Under the pieces are notes generated by a model. It ran no database searches. It was not told the origin of the DNA and saw only the letters and a list, made by a program, of their open reading frames with translations. From Microbacterium sp. AB (GTDB taxonomy: Bacteria; Actinomycetota; Actinomycetes; Actinomycetales; Microbacteriaceae), in assembly GCF_032878875.1 (NCBI RefSeq), contig NZ_CP118157.1, positions 2,790,001-2,854,000 of the forward strand: DNA of 64,000 bases, in the 5' to 3' direction. This document shows, in pieces, positions 43,631 to 52,045 of the stretch; position 1 is the first letter of the stretch, and the number at the start of each line of letters is the position of its first letter. A program made the position numbers and the translations under genes.

Positions 43631-44596
43631 TCAGCGCAGCAGCCCTCGCAGGAACCGCCTCCGCACCCCTGAGATGTCCGTGCCGGACCGCGTCGGATGG
43701 ACGCGGTTCGTGAGGAGCACCGCCACATGTCCGCTCTGCAGTGACACGGCGAAACAGGTCCCGGTGAATCCGGTATGCCCGACGGCGTCGACGTCCCCCA
43801 TCCACGACCGATCACGCACCCGCAGACCGATCGTCTGCCCGTAATCGGCGGCCGACACGACGCGCGGGGTAGTCATCATCCGCACGCTCGATGCCGACAG
43901 CACCGGACCCTCGCGCCCCTGCCCGCCACCGATCACCATCGACGCGAGCGCGACGACATCGTCGAGCGTCCCGAACAGTCCCGCATGCCCCGTAGGGCGC
44001 ACCATCGCGTGCGCCAGCTCGTCGTGGACCTCACCGCGGATGGCGCCGCGACCCGGCTGCGTCTCCGTCGCCACCGCCATCGCGTGATCGGGTCGATACG
44101 TCAATGTGCCGGCCCCGAGGGGCACAGCGACCCGCTCCTGGACCAGGTCGTCGAGAGCACGCCCCGTCACGAGCTCCAGCACATGCCCTGCGACGACATA
44201 GCCGACGTCGGAGTAGAGGTGTCGTTCGCCCGGCTCGGCGATTCCCTGCGTGGCGAGCACGGCCTCGATCAGGTCATCGCCCCGCAGGCCGGCGCGCCAC
44301 CCACTGTGCTCCGCAGGAACGCCAGCCGTGTGCGTGAGCAGGTGACGCAGCGTGGCTGCCCCGTGAGCGGGCGCGATCTCCCGCAGGGGCGCATCGAGGT
44401 CGATCACGCCGTCGTCGACCAGCACGAGCGCGGTGACGGCCGTGAAGACCTTCGTCAGCGATGCGAGGTCGAAGAGATGCTCTCGACCGAGAGGCGTGGG
44501 ATCGTCGTGCGCGGGCGTCCCGAGAAGAAGCGTCTCCTCCGATCGCCTTCCGCGGATGACCGAGGCCCACGCCGACCCCGAGGCGCCGTTCACCAT
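43631..44596 (-). CDS. beta-lactamase-like serine hydrolase of the MurNAc recovery operon (YbbE-like position)
   Basis: A 321-residue class C beta-lactamase-fold hydrolase without signal peptide. The nucleophile motif is SLTK (residues 46-49), the second motif YSD (128-130), and the third HTG (274-276). In Bacillus the MurNAc recovery cluster also contains such a protein (YbbE/AmpC-like) beside namZ and murQ, so a role in trimming muropeptides or esters is plausible; cytoplasmic location is inferred from the missing signal. It is the last gene of the operon, with its start overlapping the kinase gene by 7 bp. The final 277 bp are duplicated at 39765-40041. Confidence 0.85.
   Translation of the reverse strand: MVNGASGSAWASVIRGRRSEETLLLGTPAHDDPTPLGREHLFDLASLTKVFTAVTALVLVDDGVIDLDAPLREIAPAHGAATLRHLLTHTAGVPAEHSGWRAGLRGDDLIEAVLATQGIAEPGERHLYSDVGYVVAGHVLELVTGRALDDLVQERVAVPLGAGTLTYRPDHAMAVATETQPGRGAIRGEVHDELAHAMVRPTGHAGLFGTLDDVVALASMVIGGGQGREGPVLSASSVRMMTTPRVVSAADYGQTIGLRVRDRSWMGDVDAVGHTGFTGTCFAVSLQSGHVAVLLTNRVHPTRSGTDISGVRRRFLRGLLR
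43638..43914. repeat. 277-bp direct repeat, right copy (inside the intact serine hydrolase gene)
   Basis: Matches 39765-40041 without gaps at about 95% identity. This copy is part of a complete gene, so it is probably the source of the remnant on the left. Confidence 0.9.
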
Positions 44597-45522
44597 ACGA
44601 TCAGGTCCCGCTCTCTCAGACGCGGTGCCGTTCCTGTGGCCATCCGCGCCAGCCGCACGGCCCCGTCGAGGGGGGTCCCTTCGGCAGAGACGACCTCGAC
44701 TCCGTCGGGCGCCCGTGACGCGACGCCCCGGAACAGCGCCGCCGACGAGAAGAGGCCACCGGTGAGCGCGAGGCGCGGTGGAACGCCCGGCCTGCTCAGA
44801 GCGGCACGAGCGGTCTCGGCGAGGCCTTCCGCCGCGGCGTCGAGGATGCGCCTCGCCGCTTCATCGCCCTTTTCCGCGAGTGCGATGACATCGGGGACGA
44901 AAGAGGCCATCACGGCCGCGCGGTCGTCTCGCCCGTAGAGCTGTGCGGGCCACGTCTCCGTCGGGCCGAAACGCTCGACGCCCCGCTCCAGCAATGCGCG
45001 CCCCGATGCGTCCCTGACGTCGTAGGCGCGCATGGCCTCGACGAGGGCACGCTGGCCGATCCATGCGCCGCTGCCGACGTCGCCGAGCAGATGACCCCAT
45101 CCGTCCACTCTGTGGAGCGAGCCGTCCTCTGTCTGAGCGATCCCGATGGCGCCGGTGCCCGCGGCGACCGTCACCCCCGCGCGACCGGACAACGCCCCCA
45201 GATGCGCCGTCACCGCATCGGCTGCGAGCACGACGACCGCGCCCGGTGCGAGACCGCCGAGCGCGCCCTTCAGCCCGCCTCGATCACCGGCGAGCGTCGC
45301 GATCCCCGTCGCGCCGACCCCCAGAGACACGACGTCGTGAGGCTCGACGACGGCGAGGATCTGCTCGATGACGGCCCGTATGGCGATGCCCGCGCCGTCA
45401 TCCGACGCCACGGCACCCGGCCCCGAGCGCTCGACCATCGCCTCGCCCGAGATGGCTCTCGCACGCGCCCCGCTCGCGCCGACGTCGATCCCGACGAGCC
45501 ACCCCTCTCCTGGTTTCGTCAC
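44590..45522 (-). CDS. BadF/BadG-family sugar kinase, probable MurNAc/GlcNAc kinase (MurK/NagK-like)
   Basis: A 310-residue ATPase of the ASKHA superfamily. The phosphate-1 motif is WLVGIDVGASGARARAIS near the N-terminus. VVVLAADAVTAHLGALSGRA carries the catalytic aspartate region, GVTVAAGTGAIGIAQTED the next phosphate loop, and GWGHLLGDVGSGAWIGQRAL the conserved GHxLGDxGS motif of NagK/MurK-type kinases. ALTGGLFSS is the adenosine motif. It would phosphorylate imported MurNAc (and perhaps GlcNAc) at O6, giving the substrate for MurQ. GTG at 45522 chosen from the GTGA overlap with the permease stop. Confidence 0.87.
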   Translation of the reverse strand: MTKPGEGWLVGIDVGASGARARAISGEAMVERSGPGAVASDDGAGIAIRAVIEQILAVVEPHDVVSLGVGATGIATLAGDRGGLKGALGGLAPGAVVVLAADAVTAHLGALSGRAGVTVAAGTGAIGIAQTEDGSLHRVDGWGHLLGDVGSGAWIGQRALVEAMRAYDVRDASGRALLERGVERFGPTETWPAQLYGRDDRAAVMASFVPDVIALAEKGDEAARRILDAAAEGLAETARAALSRPGVPPRLALTGGLFSSAALFRGVASRAPDGVEVVSAEGTPLDGAVRLARMATGTAPRLRERDLIVW

Positions 45523-46430
45523 TTGCTCATCCCGGAGGTGAGCCCGCCGATGATCTGCTTGGTGGCGGCCAGGAACAGCAGCACGAGCGGGATTGTCGCG
45601 ATGGTCAGACCCGCGAACAGCTGAGGCCAGTCCGTCGAGTACTCGCCGAAAAACCGTGTGAGGCCGACGGGCAGGGTGTATGACTCGCGGTCGCGCAGCA
45701 GGATGAGCGGATAGAAGAAGTCGTTCCACACCGGGACGAATCGGAACACGATCACCGTCGCGAGCGCGGGTCGGACGAGCGGGAGCAGGATCTGGAGGAA
45801 GGTCCGCAGCGGCCCGGCTCCGTCAAGACGCGCCGCCTCCTCGAGTTCCAGCGGAAGACGCCGGAAGAAGACCGTCAGGACGAACGTCGTGAACGGGATG
45901 CCGAGCGTCCCGTACACGAGGATCAGGCTGAAGAGGTTGCTCGTCATCCCCAGCGAGTCGAGCAGGTAGAACAGCGGCAGGATGGCAAGGTGCACCGGCA
46001 GCATGAGGCCGGAGAGGAACAGCGCCTCGATCCCCCGGAAGAACCGCGCACGCGCGCGAGCGAACGCATACGCGGCGAAGACGGAGACGACGGTCGTGAC
46101 GACGACCGACCCGACCGTGACGACGATCGAGTTGATGAAGTAGGTGTCGAACGACGCCGTCAGCCAGGCGTTCTGGAAACTCGTGAACGACGGCGGGATG
46201 GGGATCCCGAGCGGATCCGACGCGATCTGCGTCTGCGTCCGCAGCGAGTTCGACACCATGAGCAGCAGCGGCCCGACCGCGATCACGGCGTAGCCCCACA
46301 GGAACACGTTCGCGATAATCCGGCCCGCCAACGACGTCTCGTGCTGAGGTCGGCGGCGGACGGGCGTCTTGCGCTCCAAGCGGGGCGCCTCCTGCGGGGT
46401 CGCGGGGACGTCGAGCGTCGTCATTCCCAT
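45519..46430 (-). CDS. sugar ABC transporter permease, CUT1 MalG-type
   Basis: A 303-residue permease with six membrane segments after a cytoplasmic, proline-rich N-terminus. The family pattern is ANVFLWGYAVIAVGPLLLMV, NSLRTQTQI, FINSIVVTVGSVVVTTVVSV, and the EAA coupling loop LELEEAARLDGAGPLRTFLQ with ILLPLVRPALATV. It pairs with the permease upstream; start and stop of the two share a base in TGATG at 46430. Together with the binding lipoprotein it is predicted to import MurNAc or small muropeptide sugars. Confidence 0.92.
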   Translation of the reverse strand: MGMTTLDVPATPQEAPRLERKTPVRRRPQHETSLAGRIIANVFLWGYAVIAVGPLLLMVSNSLRTQTQIASDPLGIPIPPSFTSFQNAWLTASFDTYFINSIVVTVGSVVVTTVVSVFAAYAFARARARFFRGIEALFLSGLMLPVHLAILPLFYLLDSLGMTSNLFSLILVYGTLGIPFTTFVLTVFFRRLPLELEEAARLDGAGPLRTFLQILLPLVRPALATVIVFRFVPVWNDFFYPLILLRDRESYTLPVGLTRFFGEYSTDWPQLFAGLTIATIPLVLLFLAATKQIIGGLTSGMSK

Positions 46431-47386
46431 CAGAACAGCTTCCGTTCGGCCCGTCGCACCGTCGTGGTGATGAGGACGGAGATCGCGAGGATGAAGAGGA
46501 ACAGCACGGTCGCGAGCGCAGACGAGACGCCGATGGAGTTGGCATTGCCGGACTCGAAGGCCGTGCGGTAGAAGAGCAGCATCATGACGTCGGTCGATCC
46601 TGCGGGCGCACCGTTCGACCCGGCGAGCGCGAACGGGATGGCCATCGCCTCCATGCTGCCGATGAAGGTGAGCACCGTGATGATCCCGATGGTCGGCGTC
46701 AGCAGTGGCAGCGTGATGTAGCGGAAACGCTTCCCCGCCGTCGCGCCGTCGAGCGAGGCCGCCTCCTCGATCTCGTCGTCGATCCCGCCGAGCGCCGCGC
46801 CGTAGAGGAGGATGGGGAACCCGATCCATTGCCACGCGCTGACGAGCACGATGACCCAGATCGCCAGGTTCGGGTCGCCCAGCCACGGCAGGGCGAGGCT
46901 CTCCATGCCTACGCCTCGGAGGATCGCGTTCACCGGCCCGAACAGCGGCGAGAGCATGAGCGACCAGAGATAGCCGATCACCATGGGGCTCACGAGGTAC
47001 GGCAGGGCGAACACGGTCTGGAAGAGGCGCTTCGTCCGGCGACGCCTGTGGAGCAAAGTGGCAATGCCGAGGCCCAGCGAGTTCTGGAAGACGAGAGCGC
47101 CCGCGAACAACAGCAGGTTGTGCCCGAAGGCGTTCCAGAGCTCAGACGCGTACGGCTCCTGCATGAGCAGCGTCACGTAGTTGCCCAGCCCCGCGAACCC
47201 GCCCTGTCGCGTCCCCTGCCACTTGAAGAACGAGTAGCTCAGCGCGGCGACCATCGGGTAGAGGATGAGGACCGAGAACAACGCCAGCGCGGGCAGCACG
47301 AAGGCGAGCGCGGCCGGTGTGCTCAGAGCCGTGCCGGTCTGCGTGCGACGACTTCTGGGCTTGGGCAGGGCGACGGGCGACGCCAT
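46430..47386 (-). CDS. sugar ABC transporter permease, CUT1 MalF/UgpA-type
   Basis: A 318-residue permease with the typical UgpA-like beginning (PAALAFVLPALALFSVLILY) and YSFFKWQG, then NAFGHNLLLFAGALVFQNSL, an EAA loop IDDEIEEAASLDGATAGKRF with YITLPLLTPTIGI, and a last helix near TVLFLFILAISVLI. ATG at 47386 follows AAGAGG; an in-frame GTG 48 bp upstream is less likely. Second gene after the binding protein in the operon. No ATPase gene lies in the locus, so a shared MsiK-type ATPase is expected. Confidence 0.92.
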   Translation of the reverse strand: MASPVALPKPRSRRTQTGTALSTPAALAFVLPALALFSVLILYPMVAALSYSFFKWQGTRQGGFAGLGNYVTLLMQEPYASELWNAFGHNLLLFAGALVFQNSLGLGIATLLHRRRRTKRLFQTVFALPYLVSPMVIGYLWSLMLSPLFGPVNAILRGVGMESLALPWLGDPNLAIWVIVLVSAWQWIGFPILLYGAALGGIDDEIEEAASLDGATAGKRFRYITLPLLTPTIGIITVLTFIGSMEAMAIPFALAGSNGAPAGSTDVMMLLFYRTAFESGNANSIGVSSALATVLFLFILAISVLITTTVRRAERKLF

Positions 47387-47443
47387 GGTGACCTCTTCTC
47401 GAGACGGTCGTGGGGTACGACGCGCGTACCCCACGACACCGGA

Positions 47444-48718
47444 TCAGGACGACGGCGTGAACCAGGTCGATATCCCTGACTGCAGATCCTCGGCGAGCTG
47501 CTCGGGCGTCTTCTGGCCGAGGAACATCGCCTGGATGTCGGGCCCGAGCACGGCCGTTCCCGTCGGGTCGCCGTACCGGAAGTCGACGAGCAGCAGATAG
47601 GGGGCGGGGTTCGCGGTGTACTGCTCGTTCATCTCCCGCATCAGAGCGTCGCTGTACTCGACCCCGGGAAGCGCGGAGAACTGCTCCACCTCATCAGCGA
47701 CGAGCTGCCCGAACTCCGCGGTCGTCATCCAGTTGAGCAGCTCCGTCGCCTCCTCCTGCTGATCGCTCGACGCGTTGATGCCGAAGCTGCCGTCTGCGTA
47801 CCCGGGCGTCACGGCGTGGTCGAGGACCGAACCAGGCGGCGGCGGAACCTCGTACACGCCCCACTCTGTGTCAGGGGCCGAGTCCTGGAAGGTGGGCAGA
47901 TCGAACGAGCCGCCGGGCCACTGGGCCGCCTGCCCGGTGGTGAACTGCAGGGTGGCATCGGCGACGGCGATCGCGTTCACGTCCTTGTCGAAGTACTGCT
48001 GCAGGTCCTGGACGATCTGCAGCGAGGCGACGTAGTCGGGGTCGGTGAAGTCGGTCTCTCCGCTGAGGACCCTCTCCTCGAAATCGGCGCCCCCGTAGCG
48101 GGCCGAGCCGACGATGTCGGCGAACATCGGGAGCACCCAGTCCTCACGAGCGCCCAGCGCCATCGGTGTGACGCCTTCCTCGACGAGTGTGTCCTGCAGC
48201 GCGATGAACTCGTCCCACGTCGTCGGCTCCTCCAGGCCGAGGTCGTCGAACAACGTCTTGTTGTAGAACATCTGCATGGTCTGATAGGCGAACGGAACAC
48301 CGTACGTCGCGCCGCCCTCGATCCCCTGTGCAGCTCTCAGCACCGTCGGATCGAACTGATCGAGTCCGTCGACGACGTCGTCGATGGGCACGATCTGCTC
48401 CGCCTGGATCGCCGACTGCGCTCCGCCGTACGCGCGCAGCATCGCGATGTCGGGGCCATCGCTCCCCTCGAGTCCCGTCGCGAGTATCTGGTTGTACTCC
48501 GTCGGCTGATAGCCCTCGAACTCGATGGTCACACCGGGATGCGATTCCTCGTAGACGTCGAAGACCGCATCCCACTTCGGGGTGGACGATGCCTGCCAGG
48601 ACCAGATCGTCAAGGTGATCTCGTCGTCGCCGGACGATGACGGGGCGCATCCGGCGATGACGACGCCGGCGATGAGGACGCCCGCGGAGATCGCGAGGCG
48701 GGGGACGCTGTGACGCAT
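47444..48718 (-). CDS. sugar ABC transporter substrate-binding lipoprotein (SBP family 1), predicted for MurNAc
   Basis: A 424-residue lipoprotein. ATG at 48718 follows AGAGGAA. The signal has a hydrophobic stretch with the lipobox VIAGC (cysteine about residue 24). Mature features of the CUT1 binding family are LTIWSWQASSTPKWDAVFDV, FDVYEESHPGVTIEFEGYQP, PDIAMLRAYGG, YGVPFAYQTMQMFYNKTLFD and WDEFIALQDTLVEEGVTPMA. It lies 10 bp after murQ. Specificity for MurNAc or MurNAc-containing fragments is inferred only from its place between murQ and the kinase gene. Confidence 0.9.
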   Translation of the reverse strand: MRHSVPRLAISAGVLIAGVVIAGCAPSSSGDDEITLTIWSWQASSTPKWDAVFDVYEESHPGVTIEFEGYQPTEYNQILATGLEGSDGPDIAMLRAYGGAQSAIQAEQIVPIDDVVDGLDQFDPTVLRAAQGIEGGATYGVPFAYQTMQMFYNKTLFDDLGLEEPTTWDEFIALQDTLVEEGVTPMALGAREDWVLPMFADIVGSARYGGADFEERVLSGETDFTDPDYVASLQIVQDLQQYFDKDVNAIAVADATLQFTTGQAAQWPGGSFDLPTFQDSAPDTEWGVYEVPPPPGSVLDHAVTPGYADGSFGINASSDQQEEATELLNWMTTAEFGQLVADEVEQFSALPGVEYSDALMREMNEQYTANPAPYLLLVDFRYGDPTGTAVLGPDIQAMFLGQKTPEQLAEDLQSGISTWFTPSS

Positions 48719-48728
48719 GAGATTCCTC

Positions 48729-49661
48729 TCAGTTAGGTGAAGCGCTGCGTTCGGTGGGGATGAGGGAATCGAGTGCGCGCCGGACGATCCCGGACGCATC
48801 GGCCAGGGCTTGCCGTGCGATGTGGAGAGGAACGCCGCCGAGCTCGCTCACGAGGGCGGCCTTGAGATCGCCCTCCGCCGCGCGCAGCCGTTCCTGCGCG
48901 GCACCGGGCTCCAGGCCTGCCGCTTCCGCGAGGATGCGCACGGAACGTTCGCGAAGCTTCCTGTTCGTCGCGACGACCGACACCATGAGGTTCGACCAGG
49001 TGTATCCGCGGCGGACCATCACGGCGGTGGAGAAGGCGTTGAGGGTCATCTTCGCGGCGGTCCCTGCCTTCAGCCGTGTCGAGCCGGTGAGGACCTCCGG
49101 TCCAGTGTCGGCGACGACGGCGATGTCGACCAGCCTCCGATCGATGTCGGGGTTGCTCGTGATGAGCCCCGTCGCCGCACCGCGTGCTCGTGCCGCGTCG
49201 AGCGCGCCTCGCACATAGGGCGTCGTCCCCGACGCGGCGATGCCGACGACCACATCGTCATCGCCGATCTGCGCCGCTTCGGCCGCTCCGTCGCGTGCGG
49301 AGTCCTCGCTGCCCTCGATCGCGCGGTGCATTGCGTCGTCCCCTCCGGCGAGATGGGCGACGAAGACGTCCGGCGGCAGGTTGAAGGTGGGGATGAGCTC
49401 TGCCGCATCGAGCACCGCGAGCCGGCCGGAGGTTCCCGCGCCGAAGTAGTGGACCCTGCCACCACGTTCGAGAGCCCGGACGGCGACGTCGACGAGTTCG
49501 GCGAGCGCCGGCAGCGCTGCCCGCACGGCGACGGAGACCTCGGCGTCGGCGTCGTTGAGCGTCTGCAACAGGTCGAGCGTGTCGAGCTCGTCGAGTCGTT
49601 CGGACGCGGGGTTGCGGCGCTCCGTCGCGGGAAGCGCCGAAGCGGAAGCGGGGGTCGTCAT
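48729..49661 (-). CDS. murQ: N-acetylmuramic acid 6-phosphate etherase
   Basis: A 310-residue SIS-domain enzyme that splits the lactyl ether of MurNAc-6-P to give GlcNAc-6-P and D-lactate in the cytoplasm. Its signature is VHYFGAGTSGRLAVLDAAEL (sugar-phosphate binding, residues 70-89), followed by LAGGDDAMHRAIEGSEDSA with the catalytic glutamate region, then VVGIAASGTTPYVRGALDAA and GSTRLKAGTAAKMTLNAFST. Length fits the family (about 300). It is the first gene of the minus-strand operon and is read away from murR across a shared 113-bp control region. Confidence 0.96.
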   Translation of the reverse strand: MTTPASASALPATERRNPASERLDELDTLDLLQTLNDADAEVSVAVRAALPALAELVDVAVRALERGGRVHYFGAGTSGRLAVLDAAELIPTFNLPPDVFVAHLAGGDDAMHRAIEGSEDSARDGAAEAAQIGDDDVVVGIAASGTTPYVRGALDAARARGAATGLITSNPDIDRRLVDIAVVADTGPEVLTGSTRLKAGTAAKMTLNAFSTAVMVRRGYTWSNLMVSVVATNRKLRERSVRILAEAAGLEPGAAQERLRAAEGDLKAALVSELGGVPLHIARQALADASGIVRRALDSLIPTERSASPN

Positions 49662-49774
49662 CGGTGGGTCTCCAGGTGGTCGGTGATCCCACCTTCGTGA
49701 ACCTCTTCCGATCTGGCAAGCTTTTTCGAAAAGTCGTTACTTGCTGGAAATTATTTCTCTGTCACCATGGAGGC
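49662..49774. promoter_or_regulatory. divergent murQ-murR control region with two AT-rich palindromes
   Basis: The 113-bp gap holds TTTTCGAAAA (49723-49732) and GAAATTATTTC (49747-49757), both perfect palindromes (the second around a central T). A possible murR promoter has -35 TTCGAA (49726-49731), a 17-bp spacer and -10 AATTAT (49749-49754), so the palindromes cover both boxes. They are the likely binding sites of the RpiR-type MurR, which would repress both operons until MurNAc-6-P appears; that is inference. Confidence 0.55.
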
Positions 49775-50641
49775 GTGTCCACCAGCGCGACCACCGCCAT
49801 CCACCAGCGTCTCTCGGGGCTGACCCCCACGGAGCAGCGCATCGCGCGCCACGTGCTCGACGACCCCGGTCGGGTCGTCGAAGCATCGATCACCCAGCTG
49901 GCAGCGGAGAGCGGAACATCGCCCGCGAGCGTGGCGCGCTTCTCCCAGAGCCTGGGATTCGCCGGCTATCCCGAGTTCCGTCTCGCACTCGCCACCGAGC
50001 TCGATCGCAACGAGTCCGACCGGGAGCGCTTCCAGGTCGCCGAGGGCGACGTCGACCGGCACGACGACGCGCACACCACGGTCCGGAAGATCGCCTTCGC
50101 CGAAGCCTCCGCCATCGAGCGGACCGCACGTCAGCTCGACATCGACGAGCTCGAACGGGGCGTCACGGCGATCCGCAAAGCGCGGCGCATCGACATCTAC
50201 GGCGCCGCGTCGAGCGGGCTCGCCGCGCTCGACCTCGAGCAGAAGCTGCACCGCGCGGGGCTCGTGGCACAGGCGCGCACCGACCTCCATCTCGCCCTCA
50301 CCGGCGCAGCACTCCTCGACTCTCGAGACGTCGCGGTCGCGATCTCGCACTCCGGGCGCACGCTCGAGATCGTCCAGGCGGCCGAAGTCGCCGCGGCGTC
50401 GGGCGCGACGACCATCGCCGTCACGAACAACCCGCGCTCCCCCCTCGCTCGCGTCTGCACGCTCACGCTCGTCACGGCAGTGGCCGACTCCACGTTCCGA
50501 TCTGGCGCGATGGCCAGCCGCATCGCCCAGCTCGCCGTCCTCGATTTCCTGTTCGTGCGCATCGCGCAGGCCGACTACGACACGATCTCCGACAACCTGA
50601 AGCGGACGTACGATGCCGTCACCTCGCACAGGATCGACTGA
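49775..50641 (+). CDS. murR: RpiR/MurR-family transcriptional regulator of MurNAc recovery
   Basis: A 288-residue regulator with an N-terminal HTH_6 domain (LTPTEQRIARHVLDDPGRVV, then TQLAAESGTSPASVARFSQS and LGFAGYPEFRLAL) and a C-terminal SIS sugar-phosphate domain (RRIDIYGAASSGLAALDLEQ, DVAVAISHSGRTLEIVQAAE, ATTIAVTNNPRSPLARVCTL). MurR proteins repress mur genes and are released by MurNAc-6-P. The start is the GTG at 49775; GGAGG is only 1-2 nt before it, so initiation may be weak. Divergent from murQ and followed after 3 bp by namZ. Confidence 0.92.
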   Translation: MSTSATTAIHQRLSGLTPTEQRIARHVLDDPGRVVEASITQLAAESGTSPASVARFSQSLGFAGYPEFRLALATELDRNESDRERFQVAEGDVDRHDDAHTTVRKIAFAEASAIERTARQLDIDELERGVTAIRKARRIDIYGAASSGLAALDLEQKLHRAGLVAQARTDLHLALTGAALLDSRDVAVAISHSGRTLEIVQAAEVAAASGATTIAVTNNPRSPLARVCTLTLVTAVADSTFRSGAMASRIAQLAVLDFLFVRIAQADYDTISDNLKRTYDAVTSHRID

Positions 50642-50644
50642 CGC

Positions 50645-51811
50645 ATGAGGCTCGGCGTCGACCGGCTCCTCGACGACACGCACGCCGGTGCACGGTGGCG
50701 CGGGAAGCGACTGGGGATGGTCACGAACGACCTCGCGCTCACGTCGGATCTCACGCGCGGCCGAGAGGCGCTGGTCGAGGCGGGATGGCGGTTCGACGTG
50801 CTCTTCGGCCCGGAGCACGGACTCAGCGGAAGGGCACGCGAAGGAGAGCACGTCGGTGACATCGCCGACGCCGCGACAGGTGTTCCCGTCCGAAGCCTCT
50901 ACGGTGAGCACGTGCGCCCGGCGGCGGAGGACGTGGCACCGCTCGACGCCCTGCTCATCGACCTGCCCGACGTGGGCAGCCGGTTCTACACGTACATCTG
51001 GACGATGAGCCATGTCCTCGAGGCGTGCGCAGACGCCGGCACGCCCGTGGTCGTGCTCGACCGCCCGAATCCCATCGGCGGCGACGTCGGGCGTGCGGAG
51101 GGCCCCGTGCTCGACGAGTCGATCGCCTCGCTCGTCGGTCGCTGGCCCCTGCCCATCCGGCACGGCCTCACGATCGGCGAACTAGCCAGGCACTGGGTGC
51201 GGACCCGTGCGATCGATCTCGAGCTGGACGTCGTCGAGCTCCAGGGCTGGTCGCGTCACGAGACCGCGATCGGCCGCAGCGACCTGACATGGATGCCGCC
51301 GTCGCCGAACATCCCGACCGCGGCGACGGCGCTGCTCTATCCCGGCACGTGTCTGGTGGAGGGCGTCAACGTCGCCGAGGGTCGCAGCACGGCGGTGCCG
51401 TTCCGGGTGCTCGCCGCGCCGTTCATCGACGGAGAGCGGTATGCGGCACGTGTGAACGAGGAGCGGCTGCCCGGAGTCCGCGCCGTGCCCTACGGCTTCA
51501 CTCCGCTCGTCCGGGATCACGCGGGCGTCCCGTGTGAAGGCGTGATCCTTCACGTGACGGACGCGGAGGTGCTGAGACCCGTCCGCACCGGCGTGCGACT
51601 GCTCTCGCTCCTCGCCGAGATGCATCCGGGCCTTCTCGAGGAACGACCGGGAGTGCCGGTCCCCGGCGAGTCGGACGCCTCCCCGCTCGAGAAGCTGTTC
51701 GGAGTCCGAGGCGCGTTCGCGCAGATCGTCTCGGGCGAATGGGACGACCCCGCCCGGCTTGCCGTGCCCGACTGGCTCGACGCCGCGGAGCCCGACCTGC
51801 TCTACCGGTGA
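50645..51811 (+). CDS. namZ: exo-beta-N-acetylmuramidase (DUF1343 family)
   Basis: A 388-residue protein with the conserved DUF1343/NamZ blocks: WRGKRLGMVTNDLAL, VLFGPEHGLSGRAREGEHVG, LIDLPDVGSRFYTYIWTMSH, VVVLDRPNPIGGDV, LTWMPPSPNIPTAATALLYP and CLVEGVNVAEGRSTAVPF. The characterised Bacillus NamZ removes MurNAc from the non-reducing ends of peptidoglycan fragments. There is no signal peptide visible here, unlike the secreted Bacillus enzyme, so it may act on imported disaccharides or muropeptides in the cytoplasm. Located 3 bp after murR. Confidence 0.93.
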   Translation: MRLGVDRLLDDTHAGARWRGKRLGMVTNDLALTSDLTRGREALVEAGWRFDVLFGPEHGLSGRAREGEHVGDIADAATGVPVRSLYGEHVRPAAEDVAPLDALLIDLPDVGSRFYTYIWTMSHVLEACADAGTPVVVLDRPNPIGGDVGRAEGPVLDESIASLVGRWPLPIRHGLTIGELARHWVRTRAIDLELDVVELQGWSRHETAIGRSDLTWMPPSPNIPTAATALLYPGTCLVEGVNVAEGRSTAVPFRVLAAPFIDGERYAARVNEERLPGVRAVPYGFTPLVRDHAGVPCEGVILHVTDAEVLRPVRTGVRLLSLLAEMHPGLLEERPGVPVPGESDASPLEKLFGVRGAFAQIVSGEWDDPARLAVPDWLDAAEPDLLYR

Positions 51812-51968
51812 CGGCCGGGACGGCCGAAGGAATCCCATACCTCGCAAGACAGCAGGTCAGAGGACGTTCACAGGCACCGCCTCCGCCGCGTCGGTTGTGA
51901 TTCACTCCGCGGGTGCGGTTGTCGAGTACGAGCTTCCAGAACGACCCGCGCTGGACGATCGTCGCGGC

Positions 51969-51993
51969 GGGGGTCTTCGGATCGAAGACCCCC
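51969..51993. terminator. 11-bp hairpin between convergent namZ and lacI-type genes
   Basis: GGGGGTCTTCG (51969-51979) and CGAAGACCCCC (51983-51993) pair perfectly around a GAT loop. It lies 158 bp after the namZ stop and 53 bp after the stop of the regulator gene on the other strand, so it can serve both. No T-run on either side. Confidence 0.65.
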
Positions 51994-52045
51994 AGGATCA
52001 CGTGTGGGAAGTTACCGGTGATGTGCCGTCGCCCAGTTCCGTCCG

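Noticed and set aside
51812..52045. Protein-like minus-strand stretch (HVILGVFDPKTP and SFWKLVLDN) downstream of the LacI-type gene
   Set aside because: The GVFDPKTP part is simply the translation of the terminator hairpin, the frame has no ribosome site or start of its own, and it runs on into antisense of namZ.
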